Below, one piece after another: positions 53,089 through 64,000 of a DNA stretch of 64,000 nt. Made by a program: the position numbers and the translations under genes. Source of the DNA: Linepithema humile (taxonomy: Eukaryota > Arthropoda > Insecta > Hymenoptera > Formicidae); the NCBI RefSeq assembly GCF_040581485.1, contig NC_090128.1, positions 6,014,001-6,078,000 of the forward strand, in the 5' to 3' direction. The stretch's first letter is position 1, and each line of letters starts with the position of its first letter. Below the pieces are notes generated by a model. It was given only the letters and a program-made list of their open reading frames with translations, was not told where the DNA came from and did no database searches.

Positions 53089-54414
53089 GTAAGCCTCTCG
53101 TCAGACCCTGACAGTAAGGCGACCCGCGGGATCCAGCGAAGCGAGAGCCAGAGAACGAGAGAGAGAGCGCGCGAGCAAGAGCGAGAGAGAACCGTGAGTG
53201 GAATAACGTGAGAGCGAACACACGCGTGCATCTGTTAGGATAAACTTTCCGTCATTGCAGCGCGTCGTTCTTCTTGTGTGAATTCCGAGGATTGACGATT
53301 ACGATGATGCGAGTTGAGAACGTGATAAAACAAAAATGTATTGCTGAGCGCGTTTGCAATCTATCTCTGGGACAGTGCGTTTTGCGGATTGGTGCAAGTG
53401 ACTGAATGTCAGCGACGTCGGGACTTTTTAGGCGTTTAGACTTTGCTGTGCTGAGCGTTTGCGATCGATTTAAATCATCGATAAATCATCGTGAGTTCAA
53501 CTCGGTATTTGTAGGTTTTTATCAAATCCGACTTCGGATTCCTTGAGATCCTTTGAACAAAATTAATAGTTGGCCTCTAGGAAGCACTTTTAAATATATG
53601 ACACGATGCGACCGCGTTTTTAACATGTACGTTCGCGCACTGACGAGGTCGAATAGGATGTTATAGAATGACTTCGACGACGAATAATAAATGGCGAACA
53701 AAACGGAAATTTTTAGTTACGGGATAAACCCGGACGCTATCGTCCGACAAAAACGGGTAAAACTCGGCTAAATATTTAGAGCCTGAGTGTCTCAACTGTA
53801 CACCATATTGGTGCATAAGAGATGAAAAGGAAAAAAAAAAAGAGATAAAGACACGTGTGAGTCCTGATGTGTGCAACAAGGAGTTCGCGTGGCCCTCTCC
53901 GTTTGAGAGTCGATCCGCGCGCCGAATCTCCACCAAGGTACTATTTTATTACCAGACCAATAAGAGACGCATTTCTTCTTTTGTACAAAAGAAAAAAAAA
54001 GATAAAATGGAAAAATCGAACTTGTTCTAATGTGAGCTCGGCGTTAAGGAGTCGGGATCTAAACGATGTTTGTAAATAATTTATCGTTGACTGTACATTC
54101 TGCGGGAGAGATGAGCGACGCGATCCGCTCACATTGTAACGTTGCATTTTATGAACGTGATATACCTGGTGTCGCGGGCCTCGCATTTTTATCGTCGCAA
54201 TCTCCTTTATCTAGTAAAAATAATTTTCTTCAGTTCTTAGAACTAATTCTCTTTTCGGCGAGAAGTCATTTTTCTATTTTAGCAAAATACTTCAAAATAG
54301 AGAATTTATATATTTTAATTTAGTCAAAGAAGAAAAATTTATTTTTAAAATCTTTAACTTATTCTTCAAGAAAGTACTTGAAATAATATTTAGCGTGATT
54401 CAGTATGATTCATA

Positions 54415-54448
<34 letters not shown>

Positions 54449-56689
54449 GACAGAAAGTGCGCAGTACTGGAGACACCTTGTATATCTATAAATATATATA
54501 TATACATATACATATATTTATGACTCCCGTAGCAACGGACTGAATATTTTGGAGATATTGGAGTAATAAGTGCGGCCGTGTGTGTAGATGAGCTATGTAA
54601 GCTATGTGTCGCAAGTAGGGCGCAAGTAGGAATTAGACGTATAGTTCAGACTGTGATAATTATTTATCGTGCTTCTTTCCGAGACGGTAGAAACGGTAAC
54701 AGGATTTTACGGGCAGGATCATCTAACTCTGGGTGGGATTGGGCACTCGCGTGTAATAGTAATAAAGACGACGATAACGATCTCACCGAGTTTGATATCG
54801 ATGTCAGCGTTAATATTGATTGTTAATATTAATTGTGGCATTACGCGAGGAAAGTGCAGTTCTCAATACAAATTGAAAAGTCTATGTGCTGAAAAGGATG
54901 GGAGATTGAAGAATAGTTTGAAAGAGTGCAATCTAAAAGAGCTTTAATAATAAAATGTCAAATGCTCCTTTTGAGTGTTTCTTGAAACACTCAAAAAGAT
55001 TCTTGAAACAGAATTTAATATTTTGTCTACAGCAGGATATTGAATAGTTTTACTGAAACGCTTGATATTCAGATTTTATTCAAAATGCGTAACATCCAAA
55101 AATTAAACTTTATGAAAGTCTATTTTCAAGTTTTCCGCATTCTTAAGATTTGGCACATAGATTTTTTTTAATCTGTAGCATTTTATCTTTGTAAACGCGA
55201 TACTTTGTATTCGCGTTCGTGTATTTTTCGCATGTATTTTTCGTTAGACATCGGTAGTCTTCCACGAAAACTTTATTTGCAGCAAAACAGCCGTTAAGAT
55301 TATAGTTCGTGATTTTTGTGTTTAGTCGCGAGTTAGCGTTACGTTTGCCGTTACGAGAATGTCGCTTGTCATTTGTAGAAACATTGTTTCTTTTTTACTT
55401 TATCATCCAATATTCGAAGACAGATGTAGCTTTTAAAATATCTTTTATCAGACAGATTTTAAAATATCTTTGGCATTTGATATTGTCTTGGTATTTAAAA
55501 AAAAAAAAAATCAAACTACATATCTTGTTCTTCGAGAGAAACGGGAATGAAAGATCTTATATCTGTATTCAATCGTGTGATCTCTTTTTCATAATATTCA
55601 TCTTTAATTTTAATTCTCCGCTGTTAATATTTATTATATTTTGTACAATTGTATATTTCCTCAAATTGTATGTGTGTATCTTTTTTGTTATTACGTTGTC
55701 TCGTATTAAGGACATTCTCGTACGCGGAAAGCGATCGCCGATCAGCGAATTTAATCGACCAAGTATACGCTTACGGAGCTAACACTGCCAGGACTTTCGC
55801 GTAAACAAGGGAAGTCCGCAAGCACGCGAGAAAATGTATTATAGATGCGAGACCATTGCGAGGGGAGAATAGAAACGAGTGGGAGGTAGAAAGAGAAACG
55901 GTCACTTAGGTACACGTCACTTTATGCTTTCTCTACTTACTTGTCACACACATATCCGTCGCCATTTCTCGTCATAGTGATGGAAGTAGCTCGGTGTTTT
56001 AGGTATTTTCAAATATACGGGTTTCACTTCGAGCGCGGTTGAGCTCGAAAAACGATGCGTTTCCTGGAGGATTGCACTCGTGCGTTAACGATCGTCTCGA
56101 AGATCCTGTCTCGAAGAGCCTACTTGCCAATGTGCGATTTTAATATTTACACAAAAAGAAAAGAAAACAATAGTCACAGATCTACTTTCTGCTGCGCCTT
56201 GGTAACTTATCAGATAAGAAATGCAATGATGATCAATTGAATCGCTGACGTTTCCTCGTTTCCTCGCTTACATTTGCGCCCATATGTCGCTCATCATCAA
56301 ATGTTATTCCTGCAAATGTTATTCTAGCTTCTAATCATGCGAATGTATGGAAAGTAACACGAAAAGTTGCATTCTCATTATTTTCAAATGATTAATCTCT
56401 CTTCTCGATTTGTAAGTAACATTACGATTATATATTGTATAATATGGAGCAACTGCATAGCACACAGATGGCATAAAGGAAGCTGCTGTTATTGATAACT
56501 CAATTGGCGGCGAGTCTTGGTCTCTCCTTCGATTCCCAATAATCGAAACGCGTTAAATTTCAATCTCGGGTGCCGCGGGTCGCCACCGTTACCGAATCGT
56601 AATACTAACAGCTGGAAAAACGAAGTAGGCACTTGAGAGTGATCGTGACGAAACATTAATGGCCTGCTGTCTCTCTGTGTGTGTTGCAG
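53089..56689 (+). other. Intron 3 of sbb (about 3.6 kb)
   Basis: The intron runs from GTAAGCC to the TGTGTGTTGCAG acceptor. The first 150 bp are GA-rich and the rest is AT-rich. It holds a (TA)n run at about 54418-54446, a 13-bp perfect inverted repeat at 54969-54996, and scattered open frames without recognisable content (the longest, 55309-55782, looks like AT-rich noise). If the intron is retained, the frame ends at 53111 and an AATAAA lies at 53686-53691. Confidence 0.8.
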
Positions 56690-56760
56690 CGGCAGTGCTG
56701 GCGAGTCAGCAGGCCGCCGCGGTAGCCGCCTCGGTGATCTCGCCATTCCCGCCCAAGTGA
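56690..56760 (+). CDS. sbb: sbb coding exon 4, C-terminal tail (residues 1719-1740)
   Basis: This terminal coding exon follows a good acceptor (CTCTCTGTGTGTGTTGCAG). The split codon is G|CG (Ala1718). The exon then encodes AVLASQQAAAVAASVISPFP plus PK and stops at TGA 56758-56760. It continues the C-terminal motif GYPILTGQYPAPYG from exon 3 and resembles the Ala/Gln-rich, SQQ-containing ends of ZNF608/ZNF609 as I remember them. The phase match and this resemblance support the exon, although it is short. Confidence 0.85.
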
Positions 56761-58858
56761 CCCGCGGCCCCCGCCGGGGGCAGCTCCGCTGCACAGGCCC
56801 ACCACTCACATCCGGCGGCGGCGAACGGCGCGCCCGGTGCAGGGCATCCGCACGGCACCGCCGCCGGCGGCGGCAGACAACCGTGAGAGCAGGAGGCACG
56901 TAGGAGGACAAGCGAGTAAACGAGCGAGCGAGCGAGCGAGCGAGCAAGCAAGCAAGCGATGTAGCCGCGACAACTGAGCAGGATGCCTTTTGAGCTGTGC
57001 TTCACGTGCTACGTTATCATTATTAGAACCAAGGTGCAGTTAGTAAAGAGACGACAGCCGGATTAGGATGGAGATGTAGCCGTGCTAATAGAGGCTAAAG
57101 TGTCGTCCGCGCGCTCTGTGACACCGATCGAAGTTGAGATTCTGCAAGAGCTAATTGAGACGTTACGACAACCACGATAATGAGGAAGGAACTTGTCCTT
57201 CTCTCAACGGACAAAGTACTACAAACTGAAGACTAGATAGGACTGAAGACTAGCTGGGCCAGATATTAAGATGACAACGACGATGATGTAGCCACTGAGG
57301 GGGAGAGGGAAGTGGCAGTGTCTACTATGTGCACATTATAATTCGCTCACTCAATGGCGCTAATTGAGACTTTAGGATGACGATATATGGGGATGTTCCG
57401 TAACGGTGTGTTATTCCTCTTGAACTGTGAAGCGGATTCTAGACACGCTAATTAAGCTTTTAAGACTGTGAATCTTGACTACGGATGACATTAAGATATT
57501 TAAATCGAGTTATCGAAGAGAAGCGCGAGTTTCCAAAATTAGATCTCAACGTGGAAAAATAGTATGTATATCGAATTTGAATAAACAAATGACAAGAGAC
57601 TGAATTCGACCCGACGCACAAATACGATGTCCATTTTCGGACAATGTCATAGGCGATCTATCTCTTGAACTGATCGTGGTAGATTCGACGAGACGATCGT
57701 TAGCGAGCGAAGGCAGACGAAGGTGTATCGAACTATCGGATCGATGCTCGCGCAACGAAAGGACGAGTATTCTTTTCTCACTTCGGTACCGTGCATCGCG
57801 ATGCCCACATGTCTGACCCGTGGATCTACGATCCTCGCGTGCAGATAAAACCAGCTTGTTAGGTATCTTTCTTCGTGTACATAGTGTATAATTTAAAGGA
57901 CAGTAGTGTACAGGCGCCTTTGGCTAGTGTAAGAATAAGCGATTGCGAACTCGATCCTGGGCCGACGATCGAAAATTCTAAGCGAATAACTTATCTTGCG
58001 AAATAAGCGTCTTCGAGCTGAATCGAGCGAAAGTCCGCGCCTAGTTTCGATGTAGACCGGATTGGCATTCAAAAGTTCCGCTAATTCTTTTACAATTGAT
58101 CGATGATTCTGATTACTTTGATTTCTCTTTTCAGTCTGACATTTGATCCTACATTGAATCCTTGCTCAGATCAGGATTGTTGATACAAAAATCTTGACTA
58201 AAAAAATAGAGATTCATAAATCAGATCCGAAGATGGGCTGAAAACGATCTGGTTTACACCGGAACTAGGCGTGAGACACGCGCCACGAGGTGGTCACGAG
58301 GAACAGGCATTTCGTTAGACTGAAGCACGCGAGGACGGTTGGCGCTTTTATCGCTTGTTGTATCCACGGGACTGCTCCGGCATGATAAAAATTGCGGAGC
58401 ATGGATTTAATGCGTGCCGCGCGGCTCCGCCTTCGACTCTCAGACTCGAGCGTGTGTGTCGAGACAAAGTAGAATTTTTATCGAGTATAGAAACTTAGGA
58501 GCGAGCGAGCGAGCGCATGTAGATGTGTGAGCGCGCGCGTGTGTAAAAGAGAAAAAAAAAAAATATAGCGATCATGTAGAATATAGGCGAGAGATGAAAG
58601 AGTGCGTGCGGCGACTGCCTTGTACAAGTATATAATGTGGGCGTGCGTGCGAATGTGTGTACGTTTCCGCGATGTACGGTAAATCCGTGTCGATGTATTT
58701 TATTGTAAAGAAATAAAACAAGATTGTAATAAGAACTTACGTGAGCGCAAACTTCGATTTTTGTAGAGAAATTGTATAATGCTGATAACTTATCTTTTAG
58801 GGGAACAGAGAGTTCACGATTGCGTATTGATTGACTCACTGATTTCAGTGACATGACC

Positions 58859-58860
<2 letters not shown>

Positions 58861-58931
<71 letters not shown>

Positions 58932-58950
58932 GAGAGAGAGAGAAAGAGCT
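58861..58950. repeat. (AG)n microsatellite in the sbb 3' UTR
   Basis: About 90 nt of nearly pure AG with a few AAAG interruptions, within the presumed 3' UTR. It is likely length-polymorphic. Confidence 0.9.
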
Positions 58951-59603
58951 CGTCCTTACATATGACGTGCACTGTTAATAAACGACGCGAGTCGAAAGGA
59001 CAAGAAAAAGGAGAGACGGCACGTAACGCGATAATTCTAAATAATTAAGTGGCGTTAAGTGACTGTAAATTCGATACTAGAATGCTATTTGTTTATTACA
59101 ATAATGGTAGCCAGCGATGTGTGAAAGTTAGGGGATAAAAGAGATGAAAGGCGGAAGAGGGAGCAGGGGCGAGATTTAGAGGGTAGGTAGGTAAGCAAGA
59201 GGAGGTGAGACAATTACGTACGCATATGCAACTACTATATATATAAATATATATATGTATGTATAAACCACACGTAATGTTTGTTTAGTAACGATTATTG
59301 TCATCCCTTTTATATATTATATATCACGCGATTATTGAGTATTAATTATATTATTTTATTACTATCGTCAGTGTGACAAAATAGAAAGAAAGAGATATGA
59401 CGGCGAGAAATTTTATTAGGCAGCATTCGCGAATGCCAAATCAAAAGATGTGGAAACGATTATCGATAATATGTTTTATAGCGTGTAACGAAAAATATTT
59501 ACGAAAAACTGCGGACTGGCAAGGAACGCAATCTATCTTGTCGAACGTAGATGAAATTGCGATAGAGACGCGCGCACATCACGAAGAGGTGTACGTATGT
59601 ATG

Positions 59604-59625
59604 TTGTGTGTGTGTGTGTGTGTGC

Positions 59626-59692
<67 letters not shown>
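59604..59692. repeat. Compound (TG)n(AG)n microsatellite
   Basis: A (TG)n run passes directly into an (AG)n run of about 60 nt. The frame open across it encodes only Arg-Glu repeats and is an artefact of the dinucleotide. Confidence 0.9.
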
Positions 59693-59695
<3 letters not shown>

Positions 59696-60155
59696 AAGAA
59701 GAGTAAAAAGCGATTCGCCTCAGTTTAGTAGGACGCCCAGCGGACAAAGGGGTGGGCTTTAAAAGAAATAAATGTTGGTGCTGTGCTGTGATTTTTGTAA
59801 AAAAGAAAAAGCAAATAATAAAAAGAGAAACCGACGGAGAGAGCACACGTTGAGACGAGGGGCCCAATTCTATGGCATCTTCGTGAACATAAAAAAAATT
59901 AAGAAAACAAAATGAAAAGAAACACGCAGAGAGATAGCCTGAGTACCTGGATCCTACCCTGGACCGCGCCTACCTCCGTGAGCGGAGGTGCAAAGAAAAA
60001 GAAGAGAAAGAGAGTGTGTGTGCGTGTGAAAGAGAGAGAGAGAGAGAGAGAGAAATAAAAAATAAAGATTGAAGAAAGAAGAGCAAGAAAGTGCGCCGCG
60101 TCATTTTATTCAATTGTACAGGCTGTAAAATGTATTTGCTTTTCATAATGAAAAA

Positions 60156-60161
60156 AATAAA
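60156..60161 (+). terminator. Candidate distal poly(A) signal of sbb
   Basis: AATAAA here is preceded by TGTACAGGCTGTAAAATGTA at 60115-60134, so three TGTA elements lie just upstream. It is the best-placed candidate for the distal transcript end, before the sequence changes to the convergent intergenic stretch. Confidence 0.4.
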
Positions 60162-60180
60162 AGAATTTTAATATAGATCT

Positions 60181-62636
60181 TTAATCACTAATTAGGAATA
60201 TATATATATATAGAAGGAGAGAAAAAAAAAGTCATCTCCGAAATTTCAATCGTAATCAAAGAGCCTTCTTATTGTACCTACATCTGAATCACATGTTATC
60301 GGAAGACGGGTTGCGGTTGTTTGTGATTCAAGTAGATCGGCTCCGCCTCTTATACTACCTCTGCCCCTCGCCCGCCTCTGCTCGCCCTGCGAGAACGAGA
60401 ATTTCCCTAAGCACGCAACTCGCCCATGTGTAATTAGCAATTGGAGATAACGTATGTATCTGAGGATACGACACTATAGCGAGTACTACGTATATTTGCC
60501 AGGACATTGCATAATCGATAGTGAATATCGTGAGAGAGAGCGAAAGAGAGAAAGAGAGAAAATGAATGAACGAAAGAGTGAATAGATGAATAGCAGATAT
60601 GTATGTATGGTGTGTAAGAAAAGAACAGGAGCATAGATAAGAGAGCGAGTGGTATATTAGATGATGCGAAAAGAACTGAGACATAACATAATAAACAAGG
60701 ACCCTTATTCTCGTCTCCTTTTTTTAGAATGATATAAATAGTGAGTCGTTGCGCTTTATATATTATACATCTCGAGTATATGAATATACGAATAAACATA
60801 ACGTAAAGAAGCAGGTACAGAAGAAAAAGAAAACATGCAGGCATCTTGTCGTTAAATTGTAAGATATTGTGTTCAAACTCCAGAATGTACTCTGAACCCT
60901 TCCTCAAACTATATATAATAAATATATTGTGCACTATGCTCCAACTTGTCCATACAAATAAATATATTGAAAAATCTCAAACAATTGATTCTACCTCTCA
61001 TTATAGGATCTGCCTAGATATTAATTCTGAATATTTATCCTACATCTCACTCTAAATTTAAAACTTTTTGAATTAGAATAGACTTTTCTTTATGCTACCT
61101 TGCAATCATATTTTCTTTTTCTTTTTATTCATATTTTCGTTCTTTTTTTTTTACTCACTGTAGATTTTTGAGAGCTCAATATATGTAGAAAAAGAAAGAA
61201 ACTTGAACTTAATCGATAGTAACTTTGATAAAACTTAAATCTCATTTAGCAATTTAAACTTTATTTAATCAAGATTCAAACTTCACGTAACAAGATACAT
61301 ACATTATCTTGCTTCAATTTCCGTATTAACTTACGGTCGATAAGTAAATTTTTCCACTTTTGTACTTGTATTTCTTATAATTGATAAGTAAAACGTTTTA
61401 CTTACCTTCTGTCGTCATATGCCAGCTATGGTTAAATTATCATGTCTATAAATGCATTTCTAAATTATACGATAATACTCTTTTAATAATACTTTTATCA
61501 AATTGTAGGAATTTTTTTGACAACTTGATATTTCTCACATTGTTCTAACACCCTTACATATTAAAAATAGATTTTGTCCGCAAAGATAGTTTAAAAAATT
61601 TTCAATTTTGTTGCCGTCAAAAAGTTAATTCGATTAAGTTTGATATTTTTTAAAAAATCTAAAAAATAGACAAACATTTTATTTATTTATTTTTTTAATT
61701 TTCAAATTTTTTAACTGTTCAATAGATGCAAACTTTTGTAGGATTATGATATGATAAGAGGATAAGATAAATAATGTAGAAGATATTTGTCATGATATTT
61801 AAAGTATATTATTTTTATTTTCTTTACACGAACAAATTGTACAATTTACCTGTAATTTTATAAATGCCACAAGTGTTACAAAATTTAAATATATTTTTTA
61901 ATTATATTTTATAAAGATATTTTATAAAGATATTTTTCGTTTCATTTCGATTTGTATAATTTAAAAACTTTATTAAATAGACGTGATTATGTGTCTAGCA
62001 CTTTCCTAATAAGTAAAATGTTAGCAATATTGGCAGCAAGTTTAATAAAATTTGCTGTCAATCTATCAATATTGCTAATATTTAACTAACTGAATTATAC
62101 AATGTTTAGCAACCTCATATATTTTAAACTTTTTTCAGAATATATAATATAATTATTTTTTCGTAGAATAGTATTAGATTTTTAATCATGAGATGTCAAA
62201 TCTTAATGTAATATATTTGCAAATATAGTTCGTTTAAAGTTGTTGGAATGACAATAAAGAACTACAATAAGATAAGAATAAAAAATACAATTTGCCAAGT
62301 CAACATGAACAACTCGTAGGTGAATAAAACTTCTATGTATATTGAGATGAAATACTAACTTTATATATGGAGTTTATTTATTTCTTGAATATAATTTTTC
62401 GTTATTCGCGTATTCTATGATATATAAAACGTAAAATTGTTTTTTTTTTTCATCTTCTGCGCTTTAAAATATAAGCAATTATTTTTATTAACTATCTATC
62501 GTTCAAATTCGCATCGGTAAAAGGATACAGATATTAATCCTCCTCTAATCTAGTTAATACTACCACTAATTCAGCCTCCGCTCATCATGGTCTCATGATT
62601 AAAACCTACGAAGAATTCTGATTTGTTTAAGAATAG
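60181..62636. other. Intergenic region between the convergent genes
   Basis: About 2.4 kb separate the presumed end of sbb from the stop codon of the Ly6 gene on the other strand. The left third is GA/TC-rich and the rest strongly AT-rich. It should include the 3' UTR of the Ly6 gene: on the - strand an AATAAA lies opposite 62373-62378, about 260 nt past its stop. A stem-forming inverted repeat is at 62021-62078. A 14-bp tandem duplication (TATAAAGATATTTT) lies near 61910-61938. No coding sequence is recognised. Confidence 0.6.
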
Positions 62637-62851
62637 CTAATTTCGTAAAAACGCTAGCAGCACGCTGATTAGAGCGCATGAAAGAATAAGAGGTTGAGGT
62701 GGCAAACTTCCGGGTGTCGCCGCGTTACAATAATCGGTCAAACAAGAACAAACTTCTTGTCTACCACCGAAGCCGCTTCGTTGATAACACTTGCCTTTGT
62801 AATTCGACTCATCCCATCCGCACCCTCGAATAACTCTCGTATCAGGTGGTA
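62637..62851 (-). CDS. Ly6/uPAR-domain GPI-anchored protein, last exon
   Basis: Read on the - strand, this follows a T-rich acceptor (TTTTTTTTCAG) and enters in phase 1. The split codon is T|TA (Leu). It encodes PPDTRVIRGCGWDESNYKGK, then CYQRSGFGGRQEVCSCLTDY, then CNAATPG and a hydrophobic tail (PLILSCALISVLLAFLRN) ending at TAG 62637-62639. The Cys spacing (RGCGW, GKCYQ, EVCSC, DYCN) is the second half of the ten-cysteine LU domain. CN followed by small residues and a hydrophobic end is a typical GPI-attachment signal. The insect quiver/sleepless/boudin-type families share this form, with roles in channel modulation, septate junctions and cuticle. The exact orthologue cannot be named from this sequence. 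Confidence 0.9.
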
Positions 62852-63094
62852 CTGAAAAAAAAAAGAGTGATTTTATTTTCTGTTTATTTTATGTGTTTCA
62901 TCTGTATTTATACATCTGCTGATGTATCTCGGATTCATCTTGGAATTTTCTAATGCTTGTTTCACTACATTTTCAGTAAAATATATTGAGGAATTATCTT
63001 TGAGAATGTTAAAACAATTATATGTGATATAATCATATTAATTAATTTAATTAATATACACTTGATACTATATTAACACAATGTTGATACGTAC

Positions 63095-63262
63095 AGCCGT
63101 TGACGCTGAACTCAATTACTTGTGTAATTTTTCGACACATCGTATACTTTGCGCCATCCTTGAGATTCGAACAATCTATTTTCAGAGAATCTGGTGGCAT
63201 AAGATCAGCACATTGACTGTTATTGCGGCTGTTGCACTGGTAACATTGCATGGCATCGACAT
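63095..63262 (-). CDS. Ly6/uPAR-domain GPI-anchored protein, internal exon
   Basis: On the - strand this exon follows the acceptor ATATTTTACAG and leaves at T|GTACGTATC in phase 1, joining the last exon across a 243-bp intron. It encodes VDAMQCYQCNSRNNSQCADL, then MPPDSLKIDCSNLKDGAKYT, then MCRKITQVIEFSVNG. These are the first five cysteines of the LU domain, beginning with the standard QCYQC. With the last exon it makes 126 residues and ten cysteines. The two bases before Val show that another exon, with the signal peptide, lies upstream. No hydrophobic signal-peptide exon is visible between 63263 and 64000, so it probably lies beyond the window. The gene is therefore 5'-incomplete here. Confidence 0.9.
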
Positions 63263-64000
63263 CTGTAAAATATTATAATTTATTTTATTGTCTAGTAAAA
63301 AAAACGAGTACTTACACGCGTGATTGCGTATACGCACGCACATACATATGAATACAATCTTAAATTAATCATCATATAGATTTCGTTTATATTTTATTTC
63401 GTAATCACGAGTTATAGTTGTTATTTATTTGCAGAATTGATATTTGATTACAATTTGTAATTGTCAGATAAATACTTTTAAAACGTTTAATAGTTAAATT
63501 GAATTGTTCCTTTTGATTGAGCAGCAATAATAAATTGCGGAATTGCGGAAGTTCAAATTTTTCCACTACGTGCTAATAAAATTTAAGACCCTTCCCTGTC
63601 TCTCCTTTCTCTGTCTTTGTCCTTGATGAGGTATTAAATAATAATGAACAAATACATATTTTCGCAATTTAACTTGGTTGTAATGTTACGCGTCCTAATA
63701 AAATTATGCTCAACATCATACGATAATAAAGTCAAAGTTCATAACGGAAAGAAGATAATCAGACTATTAAACGATATCTTAATTTGTGAAGATATAGCTT
63801 TATAGTTTTCTAGACGTCATATTATACCATAATTTGTCAGAATAATTACATTTACCTTGCACTGCCGCTTCTCGAAGACATTCATGAAGAATAATTATAA
63901 TTTTGAAAAATTACCTAACCGTTCATAACACAAATGAAATATCGAGCGGAAAATATTACTCAGCTGTATTCAAATTTCTGCTTACATGTAGATATGCATA
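63263..64000 (-). other. Upstream intron of the Ly6 gene, continuing past the window
   Basis: AT-rich sequence. A strong donor (GTAAGTACT on the - strand) begins at 63314, only 52 nt before the acceptor of the internal exon. The sequence before it would read in-frame as MCVRIRNHAY, which is not a signal peptide, so I do not call it an exon. No other coding sequence was recognised. Confidence 0.5.

Larger units (their letters stand above)
583..56760 (+). other. sbb: sbb gene, coding span (scribbler/brakeless, ZNF608/609 family)
   Basis: Gene-level entry for the four coding exons at 583-2373, 39788-39911, 49852-53088 and 56690-56760. Their lengths sum to 5223 nt, which is 1740 codons plus a stop. 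Intron phases are 0, 1 and 1, and every junction is GT-AG. Family knowledge: Drosophila Scribbler/Brakeless is a nuclear transcriptional corepressor that works with Tailless and Atrophin. It is needed for R1-R6 photoreceptor axon targeting, larval locomotion and wing-vein patterning (as master of thickveins). The vertebrate relatives are ZNF608 and ZNF609. The assignment rests on the conserved blocks in exons 1 and 2-3, the single C2H2 finger, and the histidine-rich C-terminal block. The architecture is a mostly disordered Ser/Gln/Pro-rich protein with short conserved islands. The exon joins are inferred from sequence without transcript data. Confidence 0.93.
56761..60180 (+). other. Long 3' UTR of sbb (extent inferred)
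   Basis: About 3.4 kb follow the stop codon. The first 1.7 kb have balanced composition, without the AT-rich character of the introns. After that come (AG)n and (TG)n runs. Candidate AATAAA signals are at 58712-58717 (preceded by TGTATT and TGTAAAG), 58976-58981, about 59766, 60052-60065 and 60156-60161. The last is preceded by three TGTA words within 45 nt, the usual pattern for a real cleavage site. Several ends may be used. The small frames open here are low-complexity and not credible genes. Confidence 0.5.

Noticed and set aside
55309..55782. 157-codon Phe/Ile-rich frame in intron 3
   Set aside because: AT-rich DNA gives apparent hydrophobicity. There are no membrane-protein motifs, and it lies within the sbb transcript.
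59397..59762. 121-codon frame over the (TG)n(AG)n microsatellite
   Set aside because: The Arg-Glu repeat is the direct translation of AG dinucleotides.
60434..60934. 166-codon - strand frame after the sbb 3' UTR
   Set aside because: Ser/Phe/Leu-rich reading of a GA/TC-rich stretch; no domain and no flanking exon signals.
63155..63175. tRNA B-box-like word (GTTCGAATCTC) on the - strand
   Set aside because: It is part of the Ly6 coding exon, with no A-box or cloverleaf around it.
1..64000. CRISPR arrays, operons and bacterial-type signals
   Set aside because: The window is eukaryotic. The only tandem arrays are microsatellites, a 9-bp repeat and a diverged ~190-bp repeat without spacer structure.

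Overview
The window is animal nuclear DNA. It has long AT-rich introns, strong CpG usage, many (GA)n, (TA)n and (TG)n microsatellites, spliced genes with GT-AG junctions, and proteins rich in Gln, Ser and His homopolymers. The genes point to an arthropod. The CpG richness and the abundance of (AG)n tracts suggest a hymenopteran, probably an ant, but that last step is inference.

Two genes can be supported. The first, on the + strand and filling about 60 kb, is the insect orthologue of vertebrate ZNF608/ZNF609, known in Drosophila as scribbler/brakeless/master of thickveins (sbb). Four coding exons were joined by hand: 583-2373, 39788-39911, 49852-53088 and 56690-56760. All junctions are GT-AG and phase-compatible, and they give a continuous 1740-residue protein. 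It carries the family's N-terminal acidic block (near residues 156-182), the conserved block spanning exons 2 and 3 (near residues 598-690), a single C2H2 finger (Cys784, Cys789, His802, His807), two polyglutamine tracts (38 and 19 Gln), and the conserved C-terminal tail. Introns are about 37.4, 9.9 and 3.6 kb. The 3' UTR is long and has several candidate poly(A) signals, the last near 60156.

The second gene lies on the - strand at the right end. Two exons (63095-63262 and 62637-62851) encode a ten-cysteine Ly6/uPAR domain with a C-terminal GPI-anchor signal, of the insect quiver/sleepless/boudin-like type. Its signal-peptide exon was not found and is probably beyond position 64000. The two genes converge.

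The introns hold no recognisable tRNA, known microRNA, transposase or nested gene. They do hold microsatellites, a diverged tandem repeat of about 190 bp (15420-16265), a spaced direct repeat (20615-20965), CpG-rich islands that could be regulatory, and several inverted repeats. The most useful observations concern the first gene's expression: a stop and AATAAA just inside intron 1 that could make a short, finger-less isoform, and an upstream ORF overlapping the main start. I found no evidence for a wholly new biological system.
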